Source: Burkholderia sp. Bp8992 (GTDB taxonomy: Bacteria > Pseudomonadota > Gammaproteobacteria > Burkholderiales > Burkholderiaceae). From it: a stretch of 64,000 nucleotides of DNA. The stretch lies in NCBI RefSeq assembly GCF_003853705.1, contig NZ_QTQI01000030.1, positions 30,908 to 94,907 of the forward strand. The letters run 5' to 3'. The notes under the pieces were generated by a model that did no database searches, was not told the DNA's origin, and saw only the letters and a program-made list of their open reading frames with translations. Numbering within the stretch: position 1 is the first letter of the stretch; each line of letters begins with the position of its first letter. The translations under genes and the position numbers were made by a program. Positions 1-8,355 of this stretch are shown here, one piece after another.

Positions 1-305
1 TCGCGTGGCGCGCGGGGCTGCCGCTGATCGCGATCAACCTGATGGTGCTCGGCATTCCGCTGTCGTACCAGAACCCGCGCCGCAGTCGCACGATCAACCT
101 CGTAATGGCCGTGCTGATCTACCTCACGTACTCGAACCTGCTGAACGTCGTGCAGGCGCAGATCGAGCAGGGCAAGATGTCGTTCGGCGTCGGCCTGGTC
201 GGCCTGCATGCGCTCGTCGCGGCGATCGTCGCCGTGATCTTCTGGTTGCGCGTGCGCAATCGTCCGTTGTTGACACGCGCGCTGTTCGGCCGCTCGGGAG
301 CATGA
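1..305 (+). CDS. lptF: LptF, C-terminal part (LPS export permease), cut by window edge
   Basis: About the last 100 residues of an inner-membrane permease of the LptB2FGC complex, which moves lipopolysaccharide from the inner membrane to the periplasmic bridge. The reading frame is open from base 3 and holds three hydrophobic stretches (around LPLIAINLMVLGIPLSY, NLVMAVLIYLTYSNLL and HALVAAIVAVIFWL), as in the C-terminal membrane bundle of the YjgP/YjgQ family. The identification leans on the next gene, lptG, which starts 3 bases after this stop codon; lptF-lptG pairing is the usual arrangement. The N-terminus and start lie outside the window. Confidence 0.9.
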   Translation, partial: AWRAGLPLIAINLMVLGIPLSYQNPRRSRTINLVMAVLIYLTYSNLLNVVQAQIEQGKMSFGVGLVGLHALVAAIVAVIFWLRVRNRPLLTRALFGRSGA

Positions 306-308
306 TCG

Positions 309-1457
309 ATGCGGCTCTATGAAAAGTACTTCGCACGGCAGATCTACATCACGTTCGTCTTCATCCTGTTCGCGTTCTCGGGCCTGTTCTTCTTCTTCGA
401 CCTGATCAGCGAACTGAATTCGGTCGGGCACGGGAACTACAAGTTCGGCTACGCGGTGCTGCGCGTCGCGCTGCAGACGCCGTCGCGCTTCTACGAGATC
501 ATCCCGGTCGCCGCGCTGATCAGCGCGATCTACGTGTTCGCGCAGATGGCCGCGAACTCGGAATTCACGATCTTCCGCGTGTCGGGCCTCGCGACCAACC
601 AGGCACTGCGCTCGCTGCTGAAGATCGGCGTGCCGCTCGTGATCATCACCTACCTGATCGGCGAATTCGTCGGCCCGTACGCCGACCAGCTGTCCGAACG
701 CGTGCGGCTGCAGGCGCTCGGCGCGTCGGTGTCGTCGAACTTCCAGTCGGGCGTGTGGGTGAAGGACACGCTCGCGGCACGCGAAAACGGCGAGCAGGTC
801 ACGCGCTTCGTCAACGTCGGCAGCCTGTCGCCCGACTCGACGATCAGCAACGTGCGCATCTACGAATTCGACTCGAAGTTCCAGCTGCAGAACGTGCGGA
901 TCGCGCAGACGGGCCGCTACGAGCCGCCCGGCCACTGGCTGCTGAAGGGCGTCTCCGAGACGGAACTCACGCCGATCAAGCCGATCAGCGGCCAGCCGGC
1001 CGACGCGCTGAACCCCGTGTACCGGTCGCAGCAGGTGTCGCTGCCCGAATACCGGCTGCGTTCGGACCTGACGCCGCAGATCCTGTCGGTGCTGCTCGTG
1101 TCGCCGGAGCGCATGTCGATCATCAACCTGTTCCGCTACATCCAGCACTTGCGCGAGAACCAGCAGGACACGCAGCGCTACGACATCGCGCTGTGGCGCA
1201 AGCTGCTGTATCCGTTCGCGGTGTTCGTGATGCTCGTGCTGTCGCTGCCGTTCGCGTACCTGCATACGCGTGCGGGCGTGGTCGGCGTGAAGGTGTTCGG
1301 CGGTATCATGCTCGGCATGAGCTTCCAGCTGCTCAATACGCTGTTCTCGCACATCGGCACGCTGAACACGTGGCCCGCACCGCTCACCGCGGCGACCCCG
1401 GGCCTGATCTATCTCGCGCTCGGCCTGTTCGCGCTCAAGTGGGTCGACCGGCACTGA
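309..1457 (+). CDS. lptG: LptG, LPS export ABC transporter permease
   Basis: Full-length (382 aa) YjgP/YjgQ-family inner-membrane protein and partner of LptF in the LPS exporter. The N-terminus begins MRLYEKYFARQIYITFVF, followed by three membrane segments, a long periplasmic beta-jellyroll region (about residues 120-270) and three further membrane segments near the C-terminus. The ATG at 309 follows the lptF stop by 3 bases, so the two genes are almost certainly translationally coupled. Length and topology match the family. Confidence 0.95.
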   Translation: MRLYEKYFARQIYITFVFILFAFSGLFFFFDLISELNSVGHGNYKFGYAVLRVALQTPSRFYEIIPVAALISAIYVFAQMAANSEFTIFRVSGLATNQALRSLLKIGVPLVIITYLIGEFVGPYADQLSERVRLQALGASVSSNFQSGVWVKDTLAARENGEQVTRFVNVGSLSPDSTISNVRIYEFDSKFQLQNVRIAQTGRYEPPGHWLLKGVSETELTPIKPISGQPADALNPVYRSQQVSLPEYRLRSDLTPQILSVLLVSPERMSIINLFRYIQHLRENQQDTQRYDIALWRKLLYPFAVFVMLVLSLPFAYLHTRAGVVGVKVFGGIMLGMSFQLLNTLFSHIGTLNTWPAPLTAATPGLIYLALGLFALKWVDRH

Positions 1458-1484
1458 GTGCCGCGTGACGACGGAGGCTTCGAC

Positions 1485-1868
1485 ATGAGTTCGCACGGCA
1501 TCGTCCTGTTCGGCCACGGCGCCCGCGATCCGCGCTGGGCCGAGCCGTTCGAGCGGCTCGCCGCGCGGCTGCGCGGCGCCGGCTCCCCTGCCCCGCACGT
1601 GTCGCTCGCGTTTCTCGAACTGATGACGCCGTCGCTCGCCGACGCCGTCGCCGCGCAAGTCGCCGCCGGCTGCACGCGCATCACCGTCGTGCCCGTGTTC
1701 TTCGGTCAGGGCGGCCATGTCCGCCGCGACCTGCCGCAGCTCGTCGATGCGTGCCGCGCCGCCCATCCCGTCGTCGAGATCCGTTGCGCGACGGCCGTCG
1801 GTGAAGACGACGGCGTGCTCGACGCGATCGCCCGCTACTGCATCGACCAGCTCGACAGCAACGCGTAA
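1485..1868 (+). CDS. cbiX: Short CbiX/SirB-type sirohydrochlorin chelatase
   Basis: A 127-aa single-domain chelatase of the CbiX family, predicted to insert metal (iron for siroheme, or cobalt) into sirohydrochlorin. The N-terminal signature HGARDPRW carries the metal-binding His, and the second half of the short domain (VVPVFFGQGGHVRRDLPQL) supplies a second His. The start at 1485 is preferred over an in-frame GTG at 1458 because AGGAGG-like ACGGAGG lies at 1471-1477. It converges on the SUMT gene (1950-2696), which makes the precursor of its substrate, and siroheme is the cofactor of CysI at 6462-8141. The exact metal is an inference. Confidence 0.85.
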   Translation: MSSHGIVLFGHGARDPRWAEPFERLAARLRGAGSPAPHVSLAFLELMTPSLADAVAAQVAAGCTRITVVPVFFGQGGHVRRDLPQLVDACRAAHPVVEIRCATAVGEDDGVLDAIARYCIDQLDSNA

Positions 1869-1892
1869 GCCGCGTAGTCCCCGCACATAAAG

Positions 1893-1923
1893 AAAAAGCG
1901 CCGGCATCCGCCAGCGCTTTTTT
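1893..1923. terminator. Bidirectional factor-independent terminator
   Basis: An A-run, a stem built on AAAAAGCGC pairing with GCGCTTTTTT, and a T-run. It sits between the convergent chelatase and SUMT genes and could serve both. Confidence 0.75.
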
Positions 1924-1949
1924 CGTTTCGGACTGCAGTCGAGCCGCCC

Positions 1950-2696
1950 TCAGGCGGCATTGCGCATCGGATCACCTTTCACCTGCCGGGCGCGCTCGGC
2001 AAACGCATCGCCGATCATCAGCAGGCTCGGTTCCGCGGGATCGAGCCACGCCTGCGCGTCGCCTGCCGCCATCTGCTCGAGCGTCAGCGTCAGCGAGCGC
2101 TCGCGCGCGGTGCTGCACGCCTCGACGATCGCGACGGGCGTCGCCGGCGCACGGCCGGCGTCGATCAGCTCCTGCGCGATGCCGGGCGCGCTGTCGCGGC
2201 CCATGTAGTAGACGATCGAATCGGCACGCGCGGCTTCGCGGATTTCGTCGCTGCCCGGCGCGCGGCTGTGCGTCGCGAACGCGACGCTGCGCGACACGCC
2301 GCGCAACGTCAGCGAACGCTTGAGCGTCGCCGCGCCGGCCAGCGCCGCGGTGATGCCCGGCACGACCTCGTAGTCGATGCCGGCCGCCTCGAGCGCGCGC
2401 ATTTCCTCTTCCGCGCGGCCGAACAGCATCGGATCGCCGCCCTTCAGCCGCACGACGCACGCGTGCTCGCGCGCCGCGTCGACAATCTGCTTGTTGATGA
2501 AGTGCTGCGCGGTCGAGCGTTGCCCGCAGCGCTTGCCGACCGCGATCCGGTGCGCGTTCGGCGCGTAGTCGAGCATCGCGGGCTCGACGAGCGCGTCGTG
2601 CAGCACGACGTCGGCCTGCGCGAGCAGGCGCGCGCCGCGCACCGTGATGAGGTCCGCCGCGCCTGGTCCCGCTCCGATCAGATACACCTTGCCCAT
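1950..2696 (-). CDS. cobA: Uroporphyrinogen-III C-methyltransferase (SUMT)
   Basis: A 248-aa SAM-dependent methylase that methylates uroporphyrinogen III twice to give precorrin-2, on the path to siroheme (and cobalamin). It has the family N-terminus VYLIGAGPGAADLIT (residues 4-18) and KGGDP (85-89), and no CysG-type dehydrogenase/chelatase domain, so it is a stand-alone SUMT. It is the last gene of the minus-strand cys cluster, 85 bases after cysN, which points to siroheme supply for sulfite reduction. The facing CbiX-like gene could provide the chelatase step. Confidence 0.93.
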   Translation of the reverse strand: MGKVYLIGAGPGAADLITVRGARLLAQADVVLHDALVEPAMLDYAPNAHRIAVGKRCGQRSTAQHFINKQIVDAAREHACVVRLKGGDPMLFGRAEEEMRALEAAGIDYEVVPGITAALAGAATLKRSLTLRGVSRSVAFATHSRAPGSDEIREAARADSIVYYMGRDSAPGIAQELIDAGRAPATPVAIVEACSTARERSLTLTLEQMAAGDAQAWLDPAEPSLLMIGDAFAERARQVKGDPMRNAA

Positions 2697-2781
2697 GTTT
2701 GTCGCTTCGCTTCGTCCGTGCGGACGTTTGCTGCGGCCCGCGCCGCCGTACGGCGACGCGGTGTGCCGCGCAGATTGACGA

Positions 2782-4098
2782 TTACGCCGAGAACGCCCGG
2801 ATCATGCCGGCGGCGACCGTGTGGTGCGTCGCTTCGTCGATCAGGACGAACGCGCCCGTGCCCGGATGCGCATCGTAGGTATCGCAGACGATCGGCTTCT
2901 GCAGCGTCAGCGCGACGCGGCCGATGTCGTTCATCTTCAGGTCGTGGCGGTCGGTGGCGTGCGACAACGTATGCACGTCGAGCACCTGCTTGACCGCGCC
3001 GACCTTCGCGAACACCGTGCTCGTGGTCTGCTTCAGCAGGTACTTGCGCTGCGGCGACAGCGGCGTCTCGTCGAACCAGCACAGGTCGGCCTCGAGCTTC
3101 TTGGCCGGCTCGACCGGCTCGGCGGTCGTGACGAACATGTCGCCGCGCGACACGTCGACATCCTCGCCGAGGCGGATCGTCACCGTCTGGCCCGCGAACG
3201 CGTGCGCGACCGACGCGGTGCCGCCCGGCACCGGCGCGACGATCTCGGCGACCGTCGCCGGGCGGTTCGACGGCAGCACGACGATTTCGTCGCCGACCTT
3301 CACTTCGCCCGATTCGATCCGGCCCATGTAGCCGCGGAAATCGTCGGCCGAACTGCCGTCCTGGCGCGCGACCCACTGCACCGGGAAGCGCAGCGCGTCA
3401 TGCGCCTGCGTCTCGACCGGCAGCGACTCGAGCAGGTCGAGGAGCGGCTCGCCTGCGTACCACGGCATGCGCTCGCTCGCGCCGACGATGTTGTCGCCTT
3501 TCAGCGCCGACACCGGCACGAAGCGCACGCCGGTCAGGCCGAGCTGCTTCGCGAGCGTGACGTACGCGTCGCGAATCTCGTTGAAGCGTGCTTCGCTGTG
3601 ATCGACGAGGTCCATCTTGTTGATCGCGACGATCACGTGCTGCAGCCCGAGCAGCTTGACGATCGCGCTGTGCCGCTTGGTCTGCGGCAGCAGTTCCGCG
3701 ACGCCGTTCTCGATCGTGACGCGCGTCGCGTCGATCAGGATGATCGCCGCGTGCGCGGTCGACGCGCCGGTCACCATGTTGCGCGTGTACTGCTCGTGGC
3801 CCGGCGTATCGGCAATGATGAACTTGCGCTTCGCGGTCGCGAAATAGCGGTACGCGACGTCGATCGTGATGCCCTGCTCGCGCTCGGCTTCCAGCCCGTC
3901 GGTCAGCAGCGCGAGGTCGAGCTCGTCGCCGACCGTGCGCTTGTTCTTCGCACGCGACAGCGCGGACAGCTGGTCGGACAGCACGGCCTTGCTGTCGTAC
4001 AGCAGGCGGCCGATCAGCGTGCTCTTGCCGTCGTCGACGCTGCCTGCGGTGATGAAACGCAACACGCCGAGGTCTTCGGTGTTCTCGATGATGCTCAT
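2782..4098 (-). CDS. cysN: Sulfate adenylyltransferase subunit 1 (GTPase)
   Basis: A 438-aa GTPase subunit of ATP sulfurylase; GTP hydrolysis drives formation of adenosine phosphosulfate (APS) by CysD. P-loop GSVDDGKS at residues 19-26, DTPGH at 97-101 and NKMD at about 157-160 are all present. It is EF-Tu-like with downstream beta-barrel domains. There is no C-terminal APS kinase (CysC) fusion and no cysC nearby, which fits an APS-reducing pathway. The start has a GAGGAC site and lies 22 bases after the cysD stop. Confidence 0.96.
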   Translation of the reverse strand: MSIIENTEDLGVLRFITAGSVDDGKSTLIGRLLYDSKAVLSDQLSALSRAKNKRTVGDELDLALLTDGLEAEREQGITIDVAYRYFATAKRKFIIADTPGHEQYTRNMVTGASTAHAAIILIDATRVTIENGVAELLPQTKRHSAIVKLLGLQHVIVAINKMDLVDHSEARFNEIRDAYVTLAKQLGLTGVRFVPVSALKGDNIVGASERMPWYAGEPLLDLLESLPVETQAHDALRFPVQWVARQDGSSADDFRGYMGRIESGEVKVGDEIVVLPSNRPATVAEIVAPVPGGTASVAHAFAGQTVTIRLGEDVDVSRGDMFVTTAEPVEPAKKLEADLCWFDETPLSPQRKYLLKQTTSTVFAKVGAVKQVLDVHTLSHATDRHDLKMNDIGRVALTLQKPIVCDTYDAHPGTGAFVLIDEATHHTVAAGMIRAFSA

Positions 4099-4120
4099 GA
4101 TGTGAATGTCCTCGTGTGCT

Positions 4121-5083
4121 TCAGAAATAACCTTGCTTCTTGCGCTGTTCCATCGCGGCTTCGGAGGCCTGGTCGTCCATCCGGGTCGCGCCGCGCTCGG
4201 TGATCTCGGTCACCGCCGTCTCGGCGATGATCTTCTCGACGTCGTCCGCGTCGCTCTCGACCGGGCACGTGCAGCTGATGTCGCCGACCGTGCGGAAACG
4301 CACCTGCGCGAGCTCGCTCGACTCGCCGTCACGCATCGGCGTGAGCGGCGTGACGGGCACGAGCAGCCCGTTGCGGCGCACGATCTCGCGCTGGTGCGCG
4401 TAGTAGATCGACGGCAGTTCGAGGTTTTCGCGTGCGATGTACTGCCACACGTCGAGTTCGGTCCAGTTCGAGATCGGGAACACGCGCAGGTGCTCGCCCT
4501 TGTGCAGGCGGGCGTTGTACAGGCTCCACAGTTCCGGGCGCTGCGCCTTCGGATCCCACTGGCCGAATTCGTCGCGGAACGAGAAGATGCGTTCCTTCGC
4601 CCGCGCCTTCTCTTCGTCGCGGCGCGCGCCGCCGATCAGCGCGGTGTAGCCGTGCGCTTCGATCGTCTCGAGCAGCGTGACGGCCTGTGCGGCGTTGCGC
4701 GAATCGGTTTCGCGGCGCAGCACGACCGTGCCGCGCTTGATCGAATCCTCGACGTGACCGACGACCAGCTCGGCGCCCAGTTCCTGCGCGCGGCGGTCGC
4801 GGAAGTCGATCACTTCCTCGTAGTTGTGGCCCGTGTCGATGTGCACGAGCGGGAACGGCAGCGTCGTCTTGCGGTTCGCGCCGAGGCCGAACGCTTTCAG
4901 GGCCAGATGCAGCACGACGACCGAATCCTTGCCGCCCGAGAACAGCAGCGCCGGCTTGCTGCACTCGGCAACCAGCTCGCGCAGGATGTGGATCGACTCG
5001 GCTTCGAGCCAGTCGAGGTGGCCCATGCGGCTGTCCGCACCGGTGGCCGGGGCAAAGGCGGATTGCTCGAGCGTCGTGCTCAT
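4121..5083 (-). CDS. cysD: Sulfate adenylyltransferase subunit 2
   Basis: A 320-aa ATP pyrophosphatase-fold subunit that adenylylates sulfate to APS with CysN. The PP-loop FSGGKDSVV is at about residues 48-56, and the family block MRDGESSELAQVRFRTVGD is followed by CTCPVESDA near the C-terminus. The start at 5083 is chosen over an upstream in-frame start at 5137 because AGAAGGA lies just before it and the length then matches the family (about 300-320 aa). It lies between cysH and cysN in the operon. Confidence 0.96.
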   Translation of the reverse strand: MSTTLEQSAFAPATGADSRMGHLDWLEAESIHILRELVAECSKPALLFSGGKDSVVVLHLALKAFGLGANRKTTLPFPLVHIDTGHNYEEVIDFRDRRAQELGAELVVGHVEDSIKRGTVVLRRETDSRNAAQAVTLLETIEAHGYTALIGGARRDEEKARAKERIFSFRDEFGQWDPKAQRPELWSLYNARLHKGEHLRVFPISNWTELDVWQYIARENLELPSIYYAHQREIVRRNGLLVPVTPLTPMRDGESSELAQVRFRTVGDISCTCPVESDADDVEKIIAETAVTEITERGATRMDDQASEAAMEQRKKQGYF

Positions 5084-5159
5084 GATTTCAGTCCTTCTCT
5101 TCTGGGTTCGTGCCGCCTGCTGTCGCAGGCGGCGCAATATTCAGTTTCTTGTCGGGCTT

Positions 5160-5903
5160 TCAGTGCGCGGCGCCGGTTTCGGCTTCCGCAGGAATCGGCG
5201 TGATCGTGATGTGCAGGCCGCATTCCTTCGTATCGCGCGATTCCCACCACCAGCGGCCCGCGCGGCTGTCCTCGCCGGGACGGATCGCCCGCGTGCACGG
5301 CTCGCAGCCGATGCTCGGGTAGCCGCGAGCATGCAGCGGGTTGACCGGCACGTCAAACGCATCAAGGTACGCCCACACGTCGGCTTCCGTCCAGTCGGCC
5401 AGCGGGTTGTACTTCGCGATCCCGCGCGCTTCGTCCTGTTCTTCCTCGTGCAGCTCGGCCCGCGTGACCGACTGCTCGCGGCGCTGGCCGGTGACCCACG
5501 CGCCGACGTCGGCCAGCGCGCGGTTCAGCGGCTCGACCTTGCGGATGTGGCAGCACGACTTGCGCAGCTCGACGCTCTCGTAGAACGCGTTCAGGCCGTG
5601 CTCGGCCACATACTGGTCGACCGCGTCCTGCTGCGGGTGGAATTGCTCGATCTCGTAGCCGTAGCGCTCGCGCACGCGGTCGATCATGCCCAGCGTTTCC
5701 GCGTGCAGGCGGCCCGTATTCAGCGAGAAGATGCCGATCGACACGCCCTTCGACAGGATCGCGTGCGTGAGCAGCATGTCTTCCGCCGCGAGGCTGCTCG
5801 CGAACTTCACCTTGTCGTGACGGGCGCCGATCTGGGCGAGCAGCGCGTCGAGGCGCTCGACCTTCGCGGCGAGTTCCGGCGTCAGCGCGGTGGCGGCACT
5901 CAT
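5160..5903 (-). CDS. cysH: Assimilatory adenylylsulfate (APS) reductase
   Basis: A 247-aa CysH-family reductase that reduces activated sulfate to sulfite using thioredoxin or glutathione. It carries both cysteine pairs of the iron-sulfur form, C117-C118 (SCCHIRK) and C200-x2-C203 (GCEPCTR), and the catalytic ECGLH near the C-terminus (C228). The paired cysteines mark APS rather than PAPS as substrate, consistent with the absence of cysC. The ATG at 5903 overlaps the stop of the DUF934 gene by 4 bases (ATGA), so the long in-frame extension upstream is not the start. Confidence 0.95.
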   Translation of the reverse strand: MSAATALTPELAAKVERLDALLAQIGARHDKVKFASSLAAEDMLLTHAILSKGVSIGIFSLNTGRLHAETLGMIDRVRERYGYEIEQFHPQQDAVDQYVAEHGLNAFYESVELRKSCCHIRKVEPLNRALADVGAWVTGQRREQSVTRAELHEEEQDEARGIAKYNPLADWTEADVWAYLDAFDVPVNPLHARGYPSIGCEPCTRAIRPGEDSRAGRWWWESRDTKECGLHITITPIPAEAETGAAH

Positions 5904-6436
5904 GCGCTCACCTTCGCGTCGGCCGCGCGGCGGCGGAACAGCGGCACCGGTTCGTCGAACGCGCCCTGGTAACGCTGCGTGAACTCCGTGAACGCGTTCA
6001 GCGCGTCGTGGATGTCCTTGTCGGCGCGCACCGCGAATGCGTCGAAGCCGCAACGCGACATGTACAGCAGCTGGTCGCGCAGCACGTCGCCGATCGCGCG
6101 CAGCTCGCCCGTCCAGCCGTGGCGCTCGCGCAGCAGGCGCGCAATGCTGTAGCCGCGGCCGTCCGCGAAGCGCGGGAAATCGACGGCGATCAGCGCAATC
6201 GCGCCGAAGTCGGCCACGAGGTCGGCCGGCTCGCTGTCCGGCGCGAGCCACACGCCGAGTTCGTCCTTCGTCTTCGCGGCGACGAGCGCCGCGCGCTCGG
6301 CCTGCCACAACGCGAACGGCACCAGCACCTTGCCGGCCGGCAATGCGTCGACCGCGGGCAGCGCACCGTCTTCCGCCGCGCGCACGACCTGCCATGCGTC
6401 GTCGATCACTGCGCGGTTCTTGATAATCGAAGCCAT
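5900..6436 (-). CDS. DUF934 protein of the sulfate-assimilation operon
   Basis: A 178-aa protein of the DUF934 family, found in many proteobacteria next to cysI and cysH; I know no established biochemical role. It is mostly soluble, with no cysteine cluster and no signal peptide. The block DLVADFGAIALIAVDFPRFADGR is typical of the family. It sits between cysI and cysH and overlaps cysH by 4 bases. The ATG at 6436 is preferred over a TTG two codons upstream because AAGGA lies at the right distance. A helper role for sulfite reductase, for example electron delivery, is only an inference from context. Confidence 0.85.
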   Translation of the reverse strand: MASIIKNRAVIDDAWQVVRAAEDGALPAVDALPAGKVLVPFALWQAERAALVAAKTKDELGVWLAPDSEPADLVADFGAIALIAVDFPRFADGRGYSIARLLRERHGWTGELRAIGDVLRDQLLYMSRCGFDAFAVRADKDIHDALNAFTEFTQRYQGAFDEPVPLFRRRAADAKVSA

Positions 6437-6461
6437 CTGCAAATTCCTTGTACCCGGTTGG

Positions 6462-8141
6462 TTACGCGTTCACTGCCTGGCGCGCCGCATACACGCGCTC
6501 CTTGAACGGCGCGATGCCGATGCGGTCGTACGTGTCGACGAAGCGCTCGCCGTCGATGCGTGCCTCGACGAACGTGTCGATCAGCTTCGCGATCACGTCC
6601 GGCACTTCGTCCGCCGAGAACGACGGCCCGATCACGCGGCCGAGGCGCGCGCCGTTGCGGCCCGTGCCCTGCTCGCCGCCGAGCGACACCTGGTACCACT
6701 CGGCGCCGTCCTTGTCGACGCCGAGGATGCCGATGTTGCCGACGTGGTGGTGACCGCACGAGTTCATGCAACCGGAAATGTTCAGCGACAGGTCGCCGAG
6801 GTCGTACACATAGTCCAGATCGTCGAAACGCTGCTGGATCGCCAGCGCGATCGGGATCGACTTCGCGTTCGCGAGCGAGCAGAAGTCGCCGCCCGGGCAC
6901 GCGATGATGTCGGTCAGGAGGCCGATGTTCGGCGTCGCGAAACCGGCCGCCTTCGCCTTTTCCCACAGCTCGAACAGGTCGCGCTTCTTCACGTTCGCGA
7001 GAATCAGGTTCTGCTCGTGCGACACGCGCAGCTCGCCGAACGAGTACGCGTCGGCCCAGTCGGCCACCAGGTCCATCTGCGCGTCGGTCGCGTCGCCCGG
7101 CGCCACGCGGTGATCCTTCAGCGACAGCGTGACGGCTGCATAGCCGGCCACCTTGTGCGGCGCGACGTTACGCTCGACCCAGCGCGCGAACGCCTTGTTC
7201 TCGAGCAGATGCTGTTCGAACGATGCGTCGGTATCGGCCAGCTTCTCGTAGACCGGCGGCGTGAAGTACTGCGACACGCGGTCGAGCTCGGCCTGCGTGA
7301 GCGTCGACGGGCCGTCCTTCAGGTGCTGCCACTCTTCCTCGACCTGCTGCGCGAACTTCGCCGGCGACAGCGCCTTCACGAGGATCTTGATCCGCGCCTT
7401 GTACAGGTTGTCGCGGCGGCCGTAGCGGTTGTACACGCGCAGCACGGCTTCGCAGTAGGTGAGCAGGTGCTGCCACGGCAGGTCTTCCTTGATCACCGCG
7501 CCGACGATCGGCGTACGGCCGAGGCCGCCGCCCGCGAGGATGCTCGCGACCACCTCGCCCTGCGCGTTCTTCTTCAGGTACACGCCGAGGTCGTGGATCT
7601 GCACGGCCGCGCGGTCATGCTTCGAGCCCGACACCGCGATCTTGAACTTGCGCGGCAGCCACGCGAATTCGGGATGGAACGTCGACCACTGGCGCAGGAT
7701 CTCGGACCACGGGCGCGGATCGATCTCTTCGTCCTGCGCGACGCCGGCGAACTGGTCGGCCGTGATGTTGCGGATGCAGTTGCCCGACGTCTGGATGCCG
7801 TGCATCTGCACCGACGCGAGCTTCGCGAGGATCTCGGGCGTGTCTTCCAGCTCGATCCAGTTGAACTGGATGTTCGAGCGGGTCGAGAAGTGGCCGTAGC
7901 CGCGGTCGTGTTCGCGGGCGATGCGCGCCAGCATCCGGAGCTGGTCGCTGCGCAGGTTGCCGTACGGAATCGCGATGCGGTGCATGTACGCGTGGCGCTG
8001 CATGTACAGGCCGTTCTGCAGGCGCAGCGGACGGAATTCTTCTTCGCTCAACTCGCCCGACAGCCGGCGGCGCACCTGATCGCGGTACTGCGCGACACGC
8101 TCGTCGACGATCGTCTGGTCGTATTGGTCGTACTGATACAT
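6462..8141 (-). CDS. cysI: Sulfite (nitrite/sulfite) reductase hemoprotein
   Basis: A 559-aa siroheme and [4Fe-4S] reductase that converts sulfite to sulfide in six electrons. The cofactor cysteines are C415-x5-C421 (CPGGDFC) and C458-x3-C462 (SGCMNSC). The two-fold ferredoxin-like/siroheme repeat runs over the whole length. No flavoprotein partner (cysJ) lies in the window, as is common for this short ferredoxin-type or DUF934-associated form. It is the first gene of the minus-strand operon and is divergent from the CysB-type regulator. Confidence 0.94.
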   Translation of the reverse strand: MYQYDQYDQTIVDERVAQYRDQVRRRLSGELSEEEFRPLRLQNGLYMQRHAYMHRIAIPYGNLRSDQLRMLARIAREHDRGYGHFSTRSNIQFNWIELEDTPEILAKLASVQMHGIQTSGNCIRNITADQFAGVAQDEEIDPRPWSEILRQWSTFHPEFAWLPRKFKIAVSGSKHDRAAVQIHDLGVYLKKNAQGEVVASILAGGGLGRTPIVGAVIKEDLPWQHLLTYCEAVLRVYNRYGRRDNLYKARIKILVKALSPAKFAQQVEEEWQHLKDGPSTLTQAELDRVSQYFTPPVYEKLADTDASFEQHLLENKAFARWVERNVAPHKVAGYAAVTLSLKDHRVAPGDATDAQMDLVADWADAYSFGELRVSHEQNLILANVKKRDLFELWEKAKAAGFATPNIGLLTDIIACPGGDFCSLANAKSIPIALAIQQRFDDLDYVYDLGDLSLNISGCMNSCGHHHVGNIGILGVDKDGAEWYQVSLGGEQGTGRNGARLGRVIGPSFSADEVPDVIAKLIDTFVEARIDGERFVDTYDRIGIAPFKERVYAARQAVNA

Positions 8142-8355
8142 TCGGGGACCCCAGGGTTTTCGTGGTGACCGCGCGACGTCCTAGCCACGTCGCGCCCGAA
8201 TCTCCGTTCCGCCGTCACCGCCCCCATCCGCTGGCGGATGGATTGCTAATGACGAAAACAGATATCCATATTTGAAAAACTCCGGTGAATCGTAATAAAC
8301 TCGCCTTATATTTCAAACGACTAAAAAATTCTGTTGATATGCGGAAGGGTTATAA
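8142..8355. promoter_or_regulatory. Divergent cysI / cysB control region
   Basis: A 214-bp gap between divergent cysI (minus) and the LysR regulator (plus). The half nearer the regulator (about 8245-8355) is strikingly AT-rich for this genome, with runs such as CATATTTGAAAAAC and CTTATATTTCAAACG, as expected for LysR-type operators and promoters. I cannot fix single CysB sites by eye. GGAAGGG at 8342-8348 is the likely ribosome binding site of the regulator. Confidence 0.6.

Noticed and set aside
5160-6395. A 411-codon CysH with an N-terminal extension
   Set aside because: The extension is a shadow of the DUF934 gene; the proper start is at 5903 in an ATGA overlap.
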